Below, piece by piece: positions 31,674 to 39,090 of a stretch of DNA of 39,090 bases. A program made the translations under genes and the position numbers. A model generated the notes under the pieces. The model was not told where the DNA came from. It worked only from the letters and a program-made list of their open reading frames with translations, and ran no database searches. Each line of letters begins with the position of its first letter. Positions within the stretch are counted from its first letter, which is position 1. The DNA is from Erysipelotrichaceae bacterium (GTDB taxonomy: Bacteria; Bacillota_I; Bacilli_A; RFN20; CAG-826). The DNA lies in the NCBI GenBank assembly GCA_031271635.1, contig JAISVG010000044.1, forward strand, positions 1 to 39,090, written 5' to 3'.

Positions 31674-31849
31674 GGGGAAAATATTCGATGATTAGTGGAT
31701 TTTGGTTTTAATGTCTTAATCACTAACATATTTGATAACTAAATGAAGAAATGAGGGCTTTGTTTATTATGTTAATGAGGGGCGATTCTTCTTCTTAATA
31801 CGAAAAAGATGGAAATAGCGATAATTAAGATTTATTTATCTTGTTAAAC

Positions 31850-31858
31850 TGCTACAAT
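31850..31858 (+). promoter_or_regulatory. Extended -10 box of the ABC exporter gene
   Basis: TGC-TACAAT (31850-31858) lies about 54 nt before the ATG at 31912. The -35 is weak. The 238 bp between fic and this gene hold no other supported feature apart from a loose TTAGTG / CACTAA inverted repeat (31695-31731 region) that lacks a T-run. Confidence 0.45.
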
Positions 31859-31911
31859 ATGATAGTTATGTTGAATCATGACTTTTGATGACTATTAAGG
31901 AGGAAAATGAG

Positions 31912-34812
31912 ATGTTGGAACTAAAAAGCATTAAAAAAGACTATCAAGTTGGCGATGGTGTTGTTCATGCCCTTAAAGGTCTTAGTTTTGTGCTTCGTAA
32001 AAATGAGTTTGTGGCCATTTTAGGGCCTTCTGGCTGTGGTAAAACCACCTTACTTAATATTATCGGTGGTCTTGATAAGGCTACTGATGGTGACCTTGTG
32101 ATTAATGGTCTTAGTACCAAACATTATAAGGACCGCGATTGGGATGTCTACCGTAACCATCGCATTGGTTTTATTTTCCAAAGTTATAATTTGATTCCGC
32201 ATCAAAATGTCTTAAGTAACGTCGAACTAGCCTTGACTATTTCTGGCATGGGAAAAGAAGAACGGATTCAAAAAGCTAAAGAGGCCTTAGACCGTGTGGG
32301 ATTAAGCGATAAATACTATAAGAAGCCAAATCAACTATCTGGTGGTCAATGTCAACGTGTTGCGATCGCAAGAGCCCTCGTTAATAACCCAGAAATCCTT
32401 CTTGCTGATGAACCAACCGGCGCGCTTGATACTACTACTTCCGAACAAATCATGGATTTAATTGCCGAAATCGCCAAAGAACGACTCGTTATTATGGTGA
32501 CCCACAACAGCGAACTTGCGAAACGTTATGCGAACCGCACGATTCGGTTATTAGATGGGGAATTAGTTAGTGATAGTAATCCGATTCAGAGTGCGGAACA
32601 AGCAAGGATTAGGGAAGAAGACGCCGCTGAGATTCAAGCTTTAAAAGTGAGCAAAGAAAAAGCAAAAATGTCACTGGTTACTTCTTTTAAACTCTCGATT
32701 AATAACTTAGTTTCGAAGCGTCGTCGTTCAATTTTAACTAGTATTGCCTCTTCGATTGGCATTATTGGGATTTCTTTAGTGCTCGCGATTTCTTATGGCG
32801 TTCAAAACTATATTAATAAGATGCAAAATGATATGCTTGCTGGCTATCCGATCACCGTGAGCGAGACGACCTTTGACATTAACCAACTAGAGGCGGCCTT
32901 TACGACTCAAGATCAAATTGATATTGTTGCGAAAGGCGATTATGTGAATATTTCACAAATGATGGAAGAGCTTTATGCTCGCTTTGAAGAAATGGACGAC
33001 TTCATGATTGAAAATAACATTTCTAAAACTTATGTTGATTTCTTATCACAGATGTCACAAGATGCTTATGCGGCCTTAGAATATGATTACGGTCTTAATT
33101 TGGCCGCTAATTTTTATACGGATTTTAATGATTCATCAATTGCTTATCCTGAAGGTCGTAATACCTCGCTTGCGACGATTAAATCGATGTACACCTCGAT
33201 TACTGAAAATATTATGGGCTTTGATCAGTTTTCTTCATTAATTAGCATGCTGGCAAATCCTTTTAGACAGGCTCCGGATACCACTAACCCAACGACAGAG
33301 TCATATATGCTCTCTCAATATGAAGTTCTTTATAAAACTAATGAAACTGGCATTGCAAAGGCTGCGGATGAAATCATGATTGTTGTCAATAAGAATCGTG
33401 AGGTAACTGATTTAATGCTGGGGCAACTTGGTTATTATTCACAAGAAGAATTTGTCGATATTATTAACCGGATTGTGGATCCTAATTATGTCTCATCTTT
33501 AGAAATATCGCCGCAAATTGCGTATGAAACACTAACAAACAAAGGTTTTACCTATTTTCCAAATGACAGTATTTATACCTATACGCCACAGAAACTAAGT
33601 GGTGGCATTGGGGAGGCCTTTTCTTATCAGCCATATAAGACTGATTTAACTAATGGTAAGCCGCTTAAGGTGGTGGGAATTTTAGAACCTAAAGAGGGTC
33701 TTAATTACGGGATGCTCGCTTCAGGTTTTTATTATACAAGCGCTCTTGCGGAAGAAATGATTCAGGAGAACTATGATAGCGAAGTCGCAAAGTATCTTCG
33801 TGGCACAGCCCCAGACGGAACCACGGTCACCAAACGAGAAAGTCTTTCAGGTAGTGTCGCTTTAATTAGAAAAGGTGATCTCGTTGAATACCCATCAGGT
33901 TCAGGAAACTATATCCCGGCCCCAGCAGATGTTCTGGTTCCGGTTCAAGGTCAGGTTATTTCATATACTTATCAGTTTTCAATTAATGAGATTGTTGATC
34001 AAAATGCGATTGGAGTGCTGGGGTCAACTTCACTTGCGGGCTTACTTTCTTCCGTAATGCCCTCAGAAACAACCACTACTGATGGTCCAGCCTTAGTAAT
34101 GACAGCAATCAGCATGACCTCGCTTGGAGGCAATGTTAATGCTAAAATCATCAAAGATGATGCTGGGAAGATTCTTGAATGGGATATTATTCTTGAAGCC
34201 GATGGTCAGGCTTTCCCCATTCCACGAAGTATTGCCATTTATAACCATAACTTTGAACAAAAAGAACTAGCGCTTCAATACTTAGACATCTGGAATAGTG
34301 ACAAGGTGCTTGAGATTGGTGGCGTCTTAGTACCTAAAACCGAGCGTGAAGATATTACCTATTTGGATACTTTATCTTTAATCTTCGGGATGATTAAAAC
34401 CGTCATTGATATTGTTACGATTGCCTTAATTGGCTTTACCTCGCTGGCGCTTTTTGTCTCTTGTGTGATGATTGCGATTATTACTTATATTTCGATTGTC
34501 GAACGCACTAAGGAAATTGGGGTGATTCGTTCCTTAGGAGGTCGCAAAAAAGATGTCTCCGCCTTATTTGTTTGTGAAACAGCTATTATTGGCTTAGCAG
34601 CGGGAGCAATTGCGATCGGCTTTACTTATTTTGCTTCGCTCATTATTAATCTTATTACCACTCATTATGCCGGTGTTACCATCGCGGTTTTTCCGTGGTT
34701 CTACGCCCTAATGATGCTCAGTTTATCAATTCTTCTCACCCTAGTATCCGGCTTTATTCCCTCACGAAGTGCGGCGAAAAAAGACCCAGTTGAAGCATTA
34801 AGAAGCGAATAG
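31912..34812 (+). CDS. Fused ABC transporter ATPase-permease, MacB type
   Basis: 966 aa from the ATG at 31912, which follows AAGGAGG by 8 nt. The N-terminal about 225 residues are an ABC ATPase of the LolD/MacB class: Walker A G-P-S-G-C-G-K-T-T, the Q-loop after F-I-F-Q-S, signature L-S-G-G-Q, Walker B I-L-L-A-D-E-P-T-G-A-L-D. Then a basic linker, a first transmembrane segment (about 275-300), a very large extracytoplasmic domain of about 500 residues, and three C-terminal transmembrane helices with the FtsX-type pattern, ending A-K-K-D-P-V-E-A-L-R. MacB-type transporters act by mechanotransmission and export peptides, lipoproteins or antibiotics; the substrate here is unknown. It ends 1 bp from the convergent amylase gene, with no terminator between. 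Confidence 0.93.
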   Translation: MLELKSIKKDYQVGDGVVHALKGLSFVLRKNEFVAILGPSGCGKTTLLNIIGGLDKATDGDLVINGLSTKHYKDRDWDVYRNHRIGFIFQSYNLIPHQNVLSNVELALTISGMGKEERIQKAKEALDRVGLSDKYYKKPNQLSGGQCQRVAIARALVNNPEILLADEPTGALDTTTSEQIMDLIAEIAKERLVIMVTHNSELAKRYANRTIRLLDGELVSDSNPIQSAEQARIREEDAAEIQALKVSKEKAKMSLVTSFKLSINNLVSKRRRSILTSIASSIGIIGISLVLAISYGVQNYINKMQNDMLAGYPITVSETTFDINQLEAAFTTQDQIDIVAKGDYVNISQMMEELYARFEEMDDFMIENNISKTYVDFLSQMSQDAYAALEYDYGLNLAANFYTDFNDSSIAYPEGRNTSLATIKSMYTSITENIMGFDQFSSLISMLANPFRQAPDTTNPTTESYMLSQYEVLYKTNETGIAKAADEIMIVVNKNREVTDLMLGQLGYYSQEEFVDIINRIVDPNYVSSLEISPQIAYETLTNKGFTYFPNDSIYTYTPQKLSGGIGEAFSYQPYKTDLTNGKPLKVVGILEPKEGLNYGMLASGFYYTSALAEEMIQENYDSEVAKYLRGTAPDGTTVTKRESLSGSVALIRKGDLVEYPSGSGNYIPAPADVLVPVQGQVISYTYQFSINEIVDQNAIGVLGSTSLAGLLSSVMPSETTTTDGPALVMTAISMTSLGGNVNAKIIKDDAGKILEWDIILEADGQAFPIPRSIAIYNHNFEQKELALQYLDIWNSDKVLEIGGVLVPKTEREDITYLDTLSLIFGMIKTVIDIVTIALIGFTSLALFVSCVMIAIITYISIVERTKEIGVIRSLGGRKKDVSALFVCETAIIGLAAGAIAIGFTYFASLIINLITTHYAGVTIAVFPWFYALMMLSLSILLTLVSGFIPSRSAAKKDPVEALRSE

Positions 34813-34813
34813 T

Positions 34814-37123
34814 TTAGTGTTGTCGTTTCTTACGATACTCTAAAACACCAAGCAGAACTAGGCCCAAAGTAAGCGCTGAAACCATTAGAACGATAATTAA
34901 TGGTGAACTTCCTTTTGAGGGATCACCAGTTAAAGTATAAACGGGAGTCGTAATCGTAAGCGCGTAGAAATACTCTAATCTTTCAAGGTAAGTGGAACCA
35001 TCATTTTCATCAATGACTAAAGTCGCTAGATAAGTTCTCTCATTATCTGCAAGAGCGTAATAATGTTCATATGCCATAATGGCTGAGTCATAATCATCAC
35101 AAGTAAGTGCTTCAATTAAGCTTTGAACATTTTGGACAAAAGGCGAAAGTGCAGCATATTCACTAACTGTCGCATCATATTTCTTGTTGTCACTAGCGGT
35201 GATCCGTCTTAATTCAAAATACGGAACGACAGTCTCTCCAGTATTAAAAGTTAAATCCACGGTTTGAAGCCTAGTTCCATCAATTTCTTTAGAAAAGATG
35301 ATGCTAATATTAGTGGTTCCTGCTACCAGAAAAGTATAAAGATTGTTTCCTAAGGAAGTCATTGGTACTCCAGGCCAAGTCGCTTGACGACCATCAGGTC
35401 CCCAGACATAGGCATAGGGTTCTTGATCAGAATCAAGCCATGCGGTATCATTCGTGCTCATGAAGACGCGAACGCGGCTCTCTGGAATCACATAACCACC
35501 ATCATTCGCGTTCAGGGTAATCCCTTGATTTGTTAGTACTTTTAAGACAATCGTGCCCTTATTAGGAATTTTAAGAATATTAGTTTCTAAAGAAGCCGGA
35601 GCACCATCATTTAAGATGACAGAACCACTAAGGGCGAAAGTACCGCCAATTAGTTCAATGTCGATACTAACTGAGGACATGTTATGAATGACAAGGGAAC
35701 TTTCGTTATCTTTTGTCATTGTATAGGTTACAAGACTGTTCATCCGACTTCCCGTAATATTAATAGGTTGGAGTTTTCCATTATATAGTTCGGGATAGCT
35801 ATTCTTTAAGGCTAAAATCTTTTTATAGTGATTAAAGATAGAGTTAGGATCATTTCGATCTTGGTCGGCAGTGTTATTGCTGATAGTTTTAGTAGTGGTA
35901 CCAGCATTCATGTAATCAGTACTTACTGTGCGTCCACTTTCCCAAGGCATTGGAGTACGGTATCCCTGGTCAGCAAAGCCATCTGAAGTTCCCGTCATAC
36001 CGAGTTCATCACCATAATAAATGAAAGGATTACCCGGCATCAAGATTTGTAGTGATCCTGCCATTTTTGAGTTGACCATTGAACCATAATTATTTCTTCC
36101 GGTATCATGATTGTTGATAAAATAAGCCTCAATCGCATCAGGATTATTGTTTCTAATCTCAGTTTGAAACCATCTTAAGTAATTAGGGAGACCCTTACGG
36201 TCGGTACCATTAATAGCATTTCCAATTTTGCCATTAGTCGAAAAATTAAAACTCGAGTCAATGCTTCCATTATAAGAAGCGATTTTGCGATCATCAGTCC
36301 AGTTTTCACAGACAACATAAGTATTAGGATAGTCTTGTTTTAATGCGGTGGTAAATTCAAGGAGCCATTCCTTATTCTTTTCTGTGTCATCATTGGACCA
36401 TTTATCACCCTCATAGCTTTTCGTATAGATATGCATGGTGGCATCCATTCTAAACCCATGAATTCCTTTATTAAGCCAGTATTTGCCGATGTTAATGAAT
36501 TCTTGTCTTACCTCAGGATTATCAAAATTGAAATCCGGCATTCGACCCGAGAAGATTCCTTCATAGTAAACGCCATCGATATTATGCGGATGACGGGTTG
36601 TTTTGGTACTGGAGTAATTATACCAAGTCTTGTACTTTGAAGCACCATTATTCTGAAAGGCCTCTTTTCCTTCAAGGAACCACGGATGAGCGTTTGCCGA
36701 ATGATTCATAACTAAATCCATAATGAGATTAATGTCACGACTCTGACATTCACTGATGAGACGGTCAAGATCATATTTTACGCCATCAATAGTAGGTTCG
36801 TAAATTGGTTTGATGCTGTAATAATCAAGAACATCATAACCGTGGTAGGTAGTCGAGGGATGAGCTGGCGAAAGCCAGATGCCCGTAATTCCAAGGTCAT
36901 CAAGATAATCAAGTTTATCGATAATGCCCTTAAAGTCGCCGACACCATCACCATTACCATCCGCAAAGGAATAGACAAGAAGTTGGTAGTAGGAGTCGTA
37001 TCTCTCATCTATTGGAGTCGCAGCACTAGTTTTAGTAGGCGTCACTAAAGTAGTATTTTTAGCACAAAAGATGGTTCCAAGTAAAAGTAACCCAAGACTT
37101 AAATACGGCGTGATTTTTTTCAT
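34814..37123 (-). CDS. Surface-anchored alpha-amylase (GH13) with starch-binding module
   Basis: 769 aa. An N-terminal signal peptide (about 1-35) contains a Cys at 20 in a poor lipobox, L-G-T-I-F-C, so secretion is clear but lipidation uncertain. The GH13 barrel spans about 45-460: region I D-L-V-M-N-H, nucleophile Asp227 in G-F-R-M-D, acid/base Glu273 in V-C-E-N-W, and Asp340 in N-N-H-D, so all three catalytic acids are present. A beta domain follows, then a module with Y-A-Y-V-W and W-P-G (about 560-655) like starch-binding CBM26. The C-terminal end has a transmembrane helix (about 738-758) and K-K-R tail, tethering the enzyme to the cell. It degrades alpha-glucan outside, feeding the glycolytic genes at 2798-6818. 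GGGGAG precedes the ATG by 5 nt. Confidence 0.93.
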   Translation of the reverse strand: MKKITPYLSLGLLLLGTIFCAKNTTLVTPTKTSAATPIDERYDSYYQLLVYSFADGNGDGVGDFKGIIDKLDYLDDLGITGIWLSPAHPSTTYHGYDVLDYYSIKPIYEPTIDGVKYDLDRLISECQSRDINLIMDLVMNHSANAHPWFLEGKEAFQNNGASKYKTWYNYSSTKTTRHPHNIDGVYYEGIFSGRMPDFNFDNPEVRQEFINIGKYWLNKGIHGFRMDATMHIYTKSYEGDKWSNDDTEKNKEWLLEFTTALKQDYPNTYVVCENWTDDRKIASYNGSIDSSFNFSTNGKIGNAINGTDRKGLPNYLRWFQTEIRNNNPDAIEAYFINNHDTGRNNYGSMVNSKMAGSLQILMPGNPFIYYGDELGMTGTSDGFADQGYRTPMPWESGRTVSTDYMNAGTTTKTISNNTADQDRNDPNSIFNHYKKILALKNSYPELYNGKLQPINITGSRMNSLVTYTMTKDNESSLVIHNMSSVSIDIELIGGTFALSGSVILNDGAPASLETNILKIPNKGTIVLKVLTNQGITLNANDGGYVIPESRVRVFMSTNDTAWLDSDQEPYAYVWGPDGRQATWPGVPMTSLGNNLYTFLVAGTTNISIIFSKEIDGTRLQTVDLTFNTGETVVPYFELRRITASDNKKYDATVSEYAALSPFVQNVQSLIEALTCDDYDSAIMAYEHYYALADNERTYLATLVIDENDGSTYLERLEYFYALTITTPVYTLTGDPSKGSSPLIIVLMVSALTLGLVLLGVLEYRKKRQH

Positions 37124-37155
37124 TTGCTCCCCTTTAAAATAAATGAATTAAGTAT

Positions 37156-37169
37156 TACTTTAAAGTATA
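37156..37169 (-). promoter_or_regulatory. Predicted amylase -10 with overlapping palindrome
   Basis: On the minus strand TATACT (37164-37169) overlaps a perfect 12-bp palindrome TACTTTAAAGTA (37156-37167). A repressor bound here would cover the -10 and start. The -35 is not convincing. No CcpA cre sequence was seen. Confidence 0.35.
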
Positions 37170-37798
37170 TCATAGCTTTTTTATTTTGAAGAAGAAATAA
37201 CACTGTATTCACGCTGCTGCGTGGCACGAAAAGGATGTTTATGTATTTTAATGAAGGCGAAGGCGCTTGTTGCTGGTGCGGTAGCATTAAAGAGTGCATA
37301 GCGAATAAGCGTAATTAAATGCGAAATAATGGTACTTTGATAAATCGTCTCTGGCGAGTGCTACTGCCTATTATTACGGGGAAAAGTATTATATTATCTC
37401 ATCTTTGACACTTCGTCCTCAAATATTCCCACCATATCGATCAATACTGGATTTAAAAATGTGGCAATAATTATTTCTTGTTTTTATTTAAAATAGTATT
37501 AGTAAAGTCGTTTCGATCAAGACTCTTAGACCTTCGCCTAGTCCATACTCGGCTAATTGATATAATCCGAACATAAACTTTGAAACAACGATGTTCGTCG
37601 CCTGGGCAAAGACAAAGTTTTATGTTGCAATTCTAGAATATTCCGTCTTTCATTTGTCTATCGATTAGTTTTCTTTAGTTACTGAGACCGTTTAGTCTTT
37701 TTATTCTTTTGCTGTTTCAAAAATTCAAGAGAATGCGAAAAAGGAATAGAGTATTAGTGCCGAAGATGAAATGTATAAATGTTATTTTAGTTTTGTAG
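37170..37798. other. Gene-poor stretch with decayed coding remnants
   Basis: About 630 bases with no intact gene. Roughly 37200-37330 is richer in GC than its surroundings and holds a 59-codon stop-to-stop frame on the minus strand (37184-37360) without a usual start codon. From 37441 to 37798 all three plus frames are broken by stops, and short stretches such as S-K-V near 37501 could be decayed Rhs sequence, but I cannot show it. It ends at the stop codon that opens the Rhs C-terminal remnant. It appears to be the eroded 5' side of the Rhs locus. Confidence 0.5.
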
Positions 37799-38152
37799 TT
37801 TAAGAAATCTGTCACTTATATTGTAGCCATTCCATACTCTATAGAAAACGGTATACGATCAGATAAGGAGTTGACAGTCGGAGGTCTCTTCTTGTCTGGA
37901 CTTCAAGCGGCTGCAACATTTGGAATTGCATTCATGGGCGGTAGAGCAGGACTATTTGGAAAGAATTTAGCAGGCGTCAGTCCGATACGCTTTCTAATTA
38001 ATGCAGTTAAACACACAGGAAGAATTACAACAATCCAAAAGATTGTTTATGCAACACAACTTTGGTCCTCTAGTTTTATAGCAAGAGTCCTATTTATGAC
38101 ACTACCAGCAGCAGGCATTCGAGCTTTAATTGAAAAACTAATTAATGAGTGA
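37799..38152 (+). pseudogene. 5'-truncated C-terminal remnant of a Rhs-type polymorphic toxin
   Basis: The frame is open from just after the TAG at 37796-37798 to TGA at 38152: 117 residues with no start near the beginning. A TTG at 37871 follows AAGGAG with no spacing and is a poor start. The sequence has two hydrophobic segments with small residues (G-G-L-F-L-S-G-L-Q-A-A-A-T-F, and F-I-A-R-V-L-F-M-T-L-P-A-A-G) and Gly-rich G-G-R-A-G-L-F-G, as in the regions after Rhs cores that precede or form toxin tips. No toxin motif is recognised. The next gene overlaps it by 4 bp, in the manner of an immunity gene. It may instead be the end of another large surface protein. Confidence 0.5.
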
Positions 38153-38658
38153 TAAAATTGTTGATGATGAGAATAGAAAGAAGTAAATATATTCAGAAAT
38201 GTCTTATTTTGTCGGCAGGATTGTTAGTGCTTCCGTTTCTACTTTTATACTTTCTGACATTATATAAATTCGGGTTCGACTGGACTGCATTCGGGATTTT
38301 TATCGGACCAGTTGCTGGAATAATGTTTGTTCTTCCTATACTCTATTTCATATTGATTAAATGCAATAAATGTTACTACTTAATAACCTCTGACTCCATA
38401 AAAATGTTTAAAAAAGATCAGGAACTATTTACAATCCTTAATACTAATATTGGTGCGATGAGATACATTAGATTTAGCCAGGCATTTTTAATGCAGTTTG
38501 GGGCTGGATATTTAAATATAGAGTATAAAGATGCAGAAGGACAAATTAGACCAACCTTTATTCTTCCAAATGGTATTAAGATCTACTCAATTTCGATGTC
38601 ACCCAAACAAGCAAAGCAAGTAGCAAAAATCATCAATAGAGATTTCTTGTCTAGTTAA
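38149..38658 (+). CDS. Two-helix membrane protein, candidate immunity protein
   Basis: 169 aa from GTG 38149 (ATGs at 38164 and 38167 also in frame; no clear ribosome site). Two transmembrane helices (about residues 18-40 and 48-70) are followed by a soluble C-terminal domain with C-Y-Y-L-I-T-S-D-S-I-K-M-F, typical of a bacterial PH-like fold that sits against the membrane. No family is confidently named. Overlap with the toxin-like remnant and the hydrophobic nature of both fit a cognate immunity protein, but this rests on position alone. Confidence 0.5.
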   Translation: MIKLLMMRIERSKYIQKCLILSAGLLVLPFLLLYFLTLYKFGFDWTAFGIFIGPVAGIMFVLPILYFILIKCNKCYYLITSDSIKMFKKDQELFTILNTNIGAMRYIRFSQAFLMQFGAGYLNIEYKDAEGQIRPTFILPNGIKIYSISMSPKQAKQVAKIINRDFLSS

Positions 38659-38776
38659 AAAAGCAAGCAACCATATAGTTAGTGTTTCGCATCAGAACCA
38701 TTTTAATTGTACTAGATCAGATTTTTTGAATTTAATATAACGGAAACGTCCATAATATAAGTAACAGATTTCTTAG

Positions 38777-39090
38777 TATAATAATAGTGAATACTTCTAC
38801 CAAAGAAATATTCAAGGTGACGTAGTAGCTATCTATGACACCACTGGTTCTTTGAAAGCTAAATATACTTATGATGCCTATGGTAATCACACTATTACTA
38901 ACTATGATGTCAGTCAATTAGGAGATCTTAATCCTTTTAGATACAGGGGTTATTATTATGATGTTGAAACTAGTCTTTATTATCTTCAAAGTAGATACTA
39001 TGATCCTAAGATCGGAAGATTTATTAGTAAAGATCATCTTAATTATCTTGATCCTAAAACCATTGGTGGTCTTAACCTCTATGCATATTG
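38777..39090 (+). pseudogene. Orphan Rhs/YD-repeat core fragment, runs off the window
   Basis: The frame opens after TAG 38774-38776 and stays open to the window end. It shows the Rhs repeat-associated core in textbook order: E-Y-F-Y-Q-R-N, G-D-V-V-A-I-Y-D, Y-T-Y-D-A-Y-G-N, L-N-P-F-R-Y-R-G-Y-Y-Y-D, T-S-L-Y-Y-L-Q-S-R-Y-Y-D-P, G-R-F-I-S-K-D and G-L-N-L-Y-A-Y. It lacks the thousand-plus residues of YD repeats and signal that precede a core, has no start codon, and lies 118 bp after the candidate immunity gene. It therefore looks like a displaced core fragment that would carry a different C-terminal tip beyond position 39090. No Shine-Dalgarno site is seen. Confidence 0.85.

Noticed and set aside
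31695..31731. TTAGTG / CACTAA inverted repeat between fic and the ABC gene as a terminator
   Set aside because: The stem is short, has a loop over 20 nt and no T-run.
38777..38798. A leaderless GTG frame after the TATAAT at 38777
   Set aside because: The GTG at 38787 is out of frame with the Rhs core, is only 4 nt from the -10, and stops after 12 codons.
38732..38917. A 61-aa minus-strand frame near the window end
   Set aside because: It is the shadow of the Rhs core frame, which has clear Rhs motifs on the plus strand.

Overview
The window looks like a chromosome segment from a low-GC, AT-rich bacterium of the Bacillota / Mollicutes-related side (Izemoplasma-, Acholeplasma- or Erysipelotrichia-like). 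TGA ends genes such as alaS and is not used as Trp, so this is not a Mycoplasma/Spiroplasma code. Gene order resembles Bacillus: alaS-ruvX-DUF1292 and comEA-comEC-holA-rpsT...lepA...hemW. The lineage is inferred, not proven.

Layout. 1-1036: an initiator tRNA with a near-consensus promoter and terminator, then rubrerythrin. 1038-6818 (minus): an ackA-nrnA-pfkA-ROK kinase-thrS operon combining glycolysis, acetate-linked ATP formation and nano-RNA turnover. 6927-8547 (minus): two tandem paralogous lipoproteins of unknown function. 8668-14061 (plus): alaS-ruvX-DUF1292 followed by two paralogous membrane-anchored BspA-type proteins. 14054-16115 (minus): a TupA-like ATP-grasp protein and a split ChrA transporter pair. 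16182-20423 (plus): an enlarged GreA, comEA, comEC and holA. 20410-22731 (minus): rpsT and an adenylating ligase fused to an acyl carrier protein. 22805-31673 (plus): fmt, a nuclease-helicase of the DinG/XPD type, lepA, a protein that looks like a catalytically dead Fic fold, a small membrane protein, hemW, and a Fic protein whose catalytic His is Gln. 31912-37123: a large fused ABC exporter and, convergent to it, a surface-anchored alpha-amylase. 37124-39090: a decayed Rhs/YD-repeat region with a C-terminal remnant, a candidate immunity gene and an orphan Rhs core that runs off the window.

Most striking patterns. (1) At least six units have a -10 box ending 6-7 nt before the start codon, often as TGC-TATAAT, and lack a Shine-Dalgarno site; these are predicted leaderless mRNAs (alaS, the ATP-grasp gene, holA, lepA, the Fic-like gene, a mini-ORF before fic, and probably fmt). 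(2) Two Fic-fold proteins, both lacking the standard catalytic motif, lie within 4 kb; the second is preceded by a leaderless 15-codon ORF overlapping its start and by paired palindromic motifs. (3) The Rhs remnant has the layout of an orphan-module array.

Three convergent gene pairs and one near-abutting pair leave no space for a terminator. Positions 1-83 and 235-414 hold no feature I can support. No CRISPR array, insertion sequence, rRNA or riboswitch was recognised. All names rest on motif reading by eye; no database search was run.
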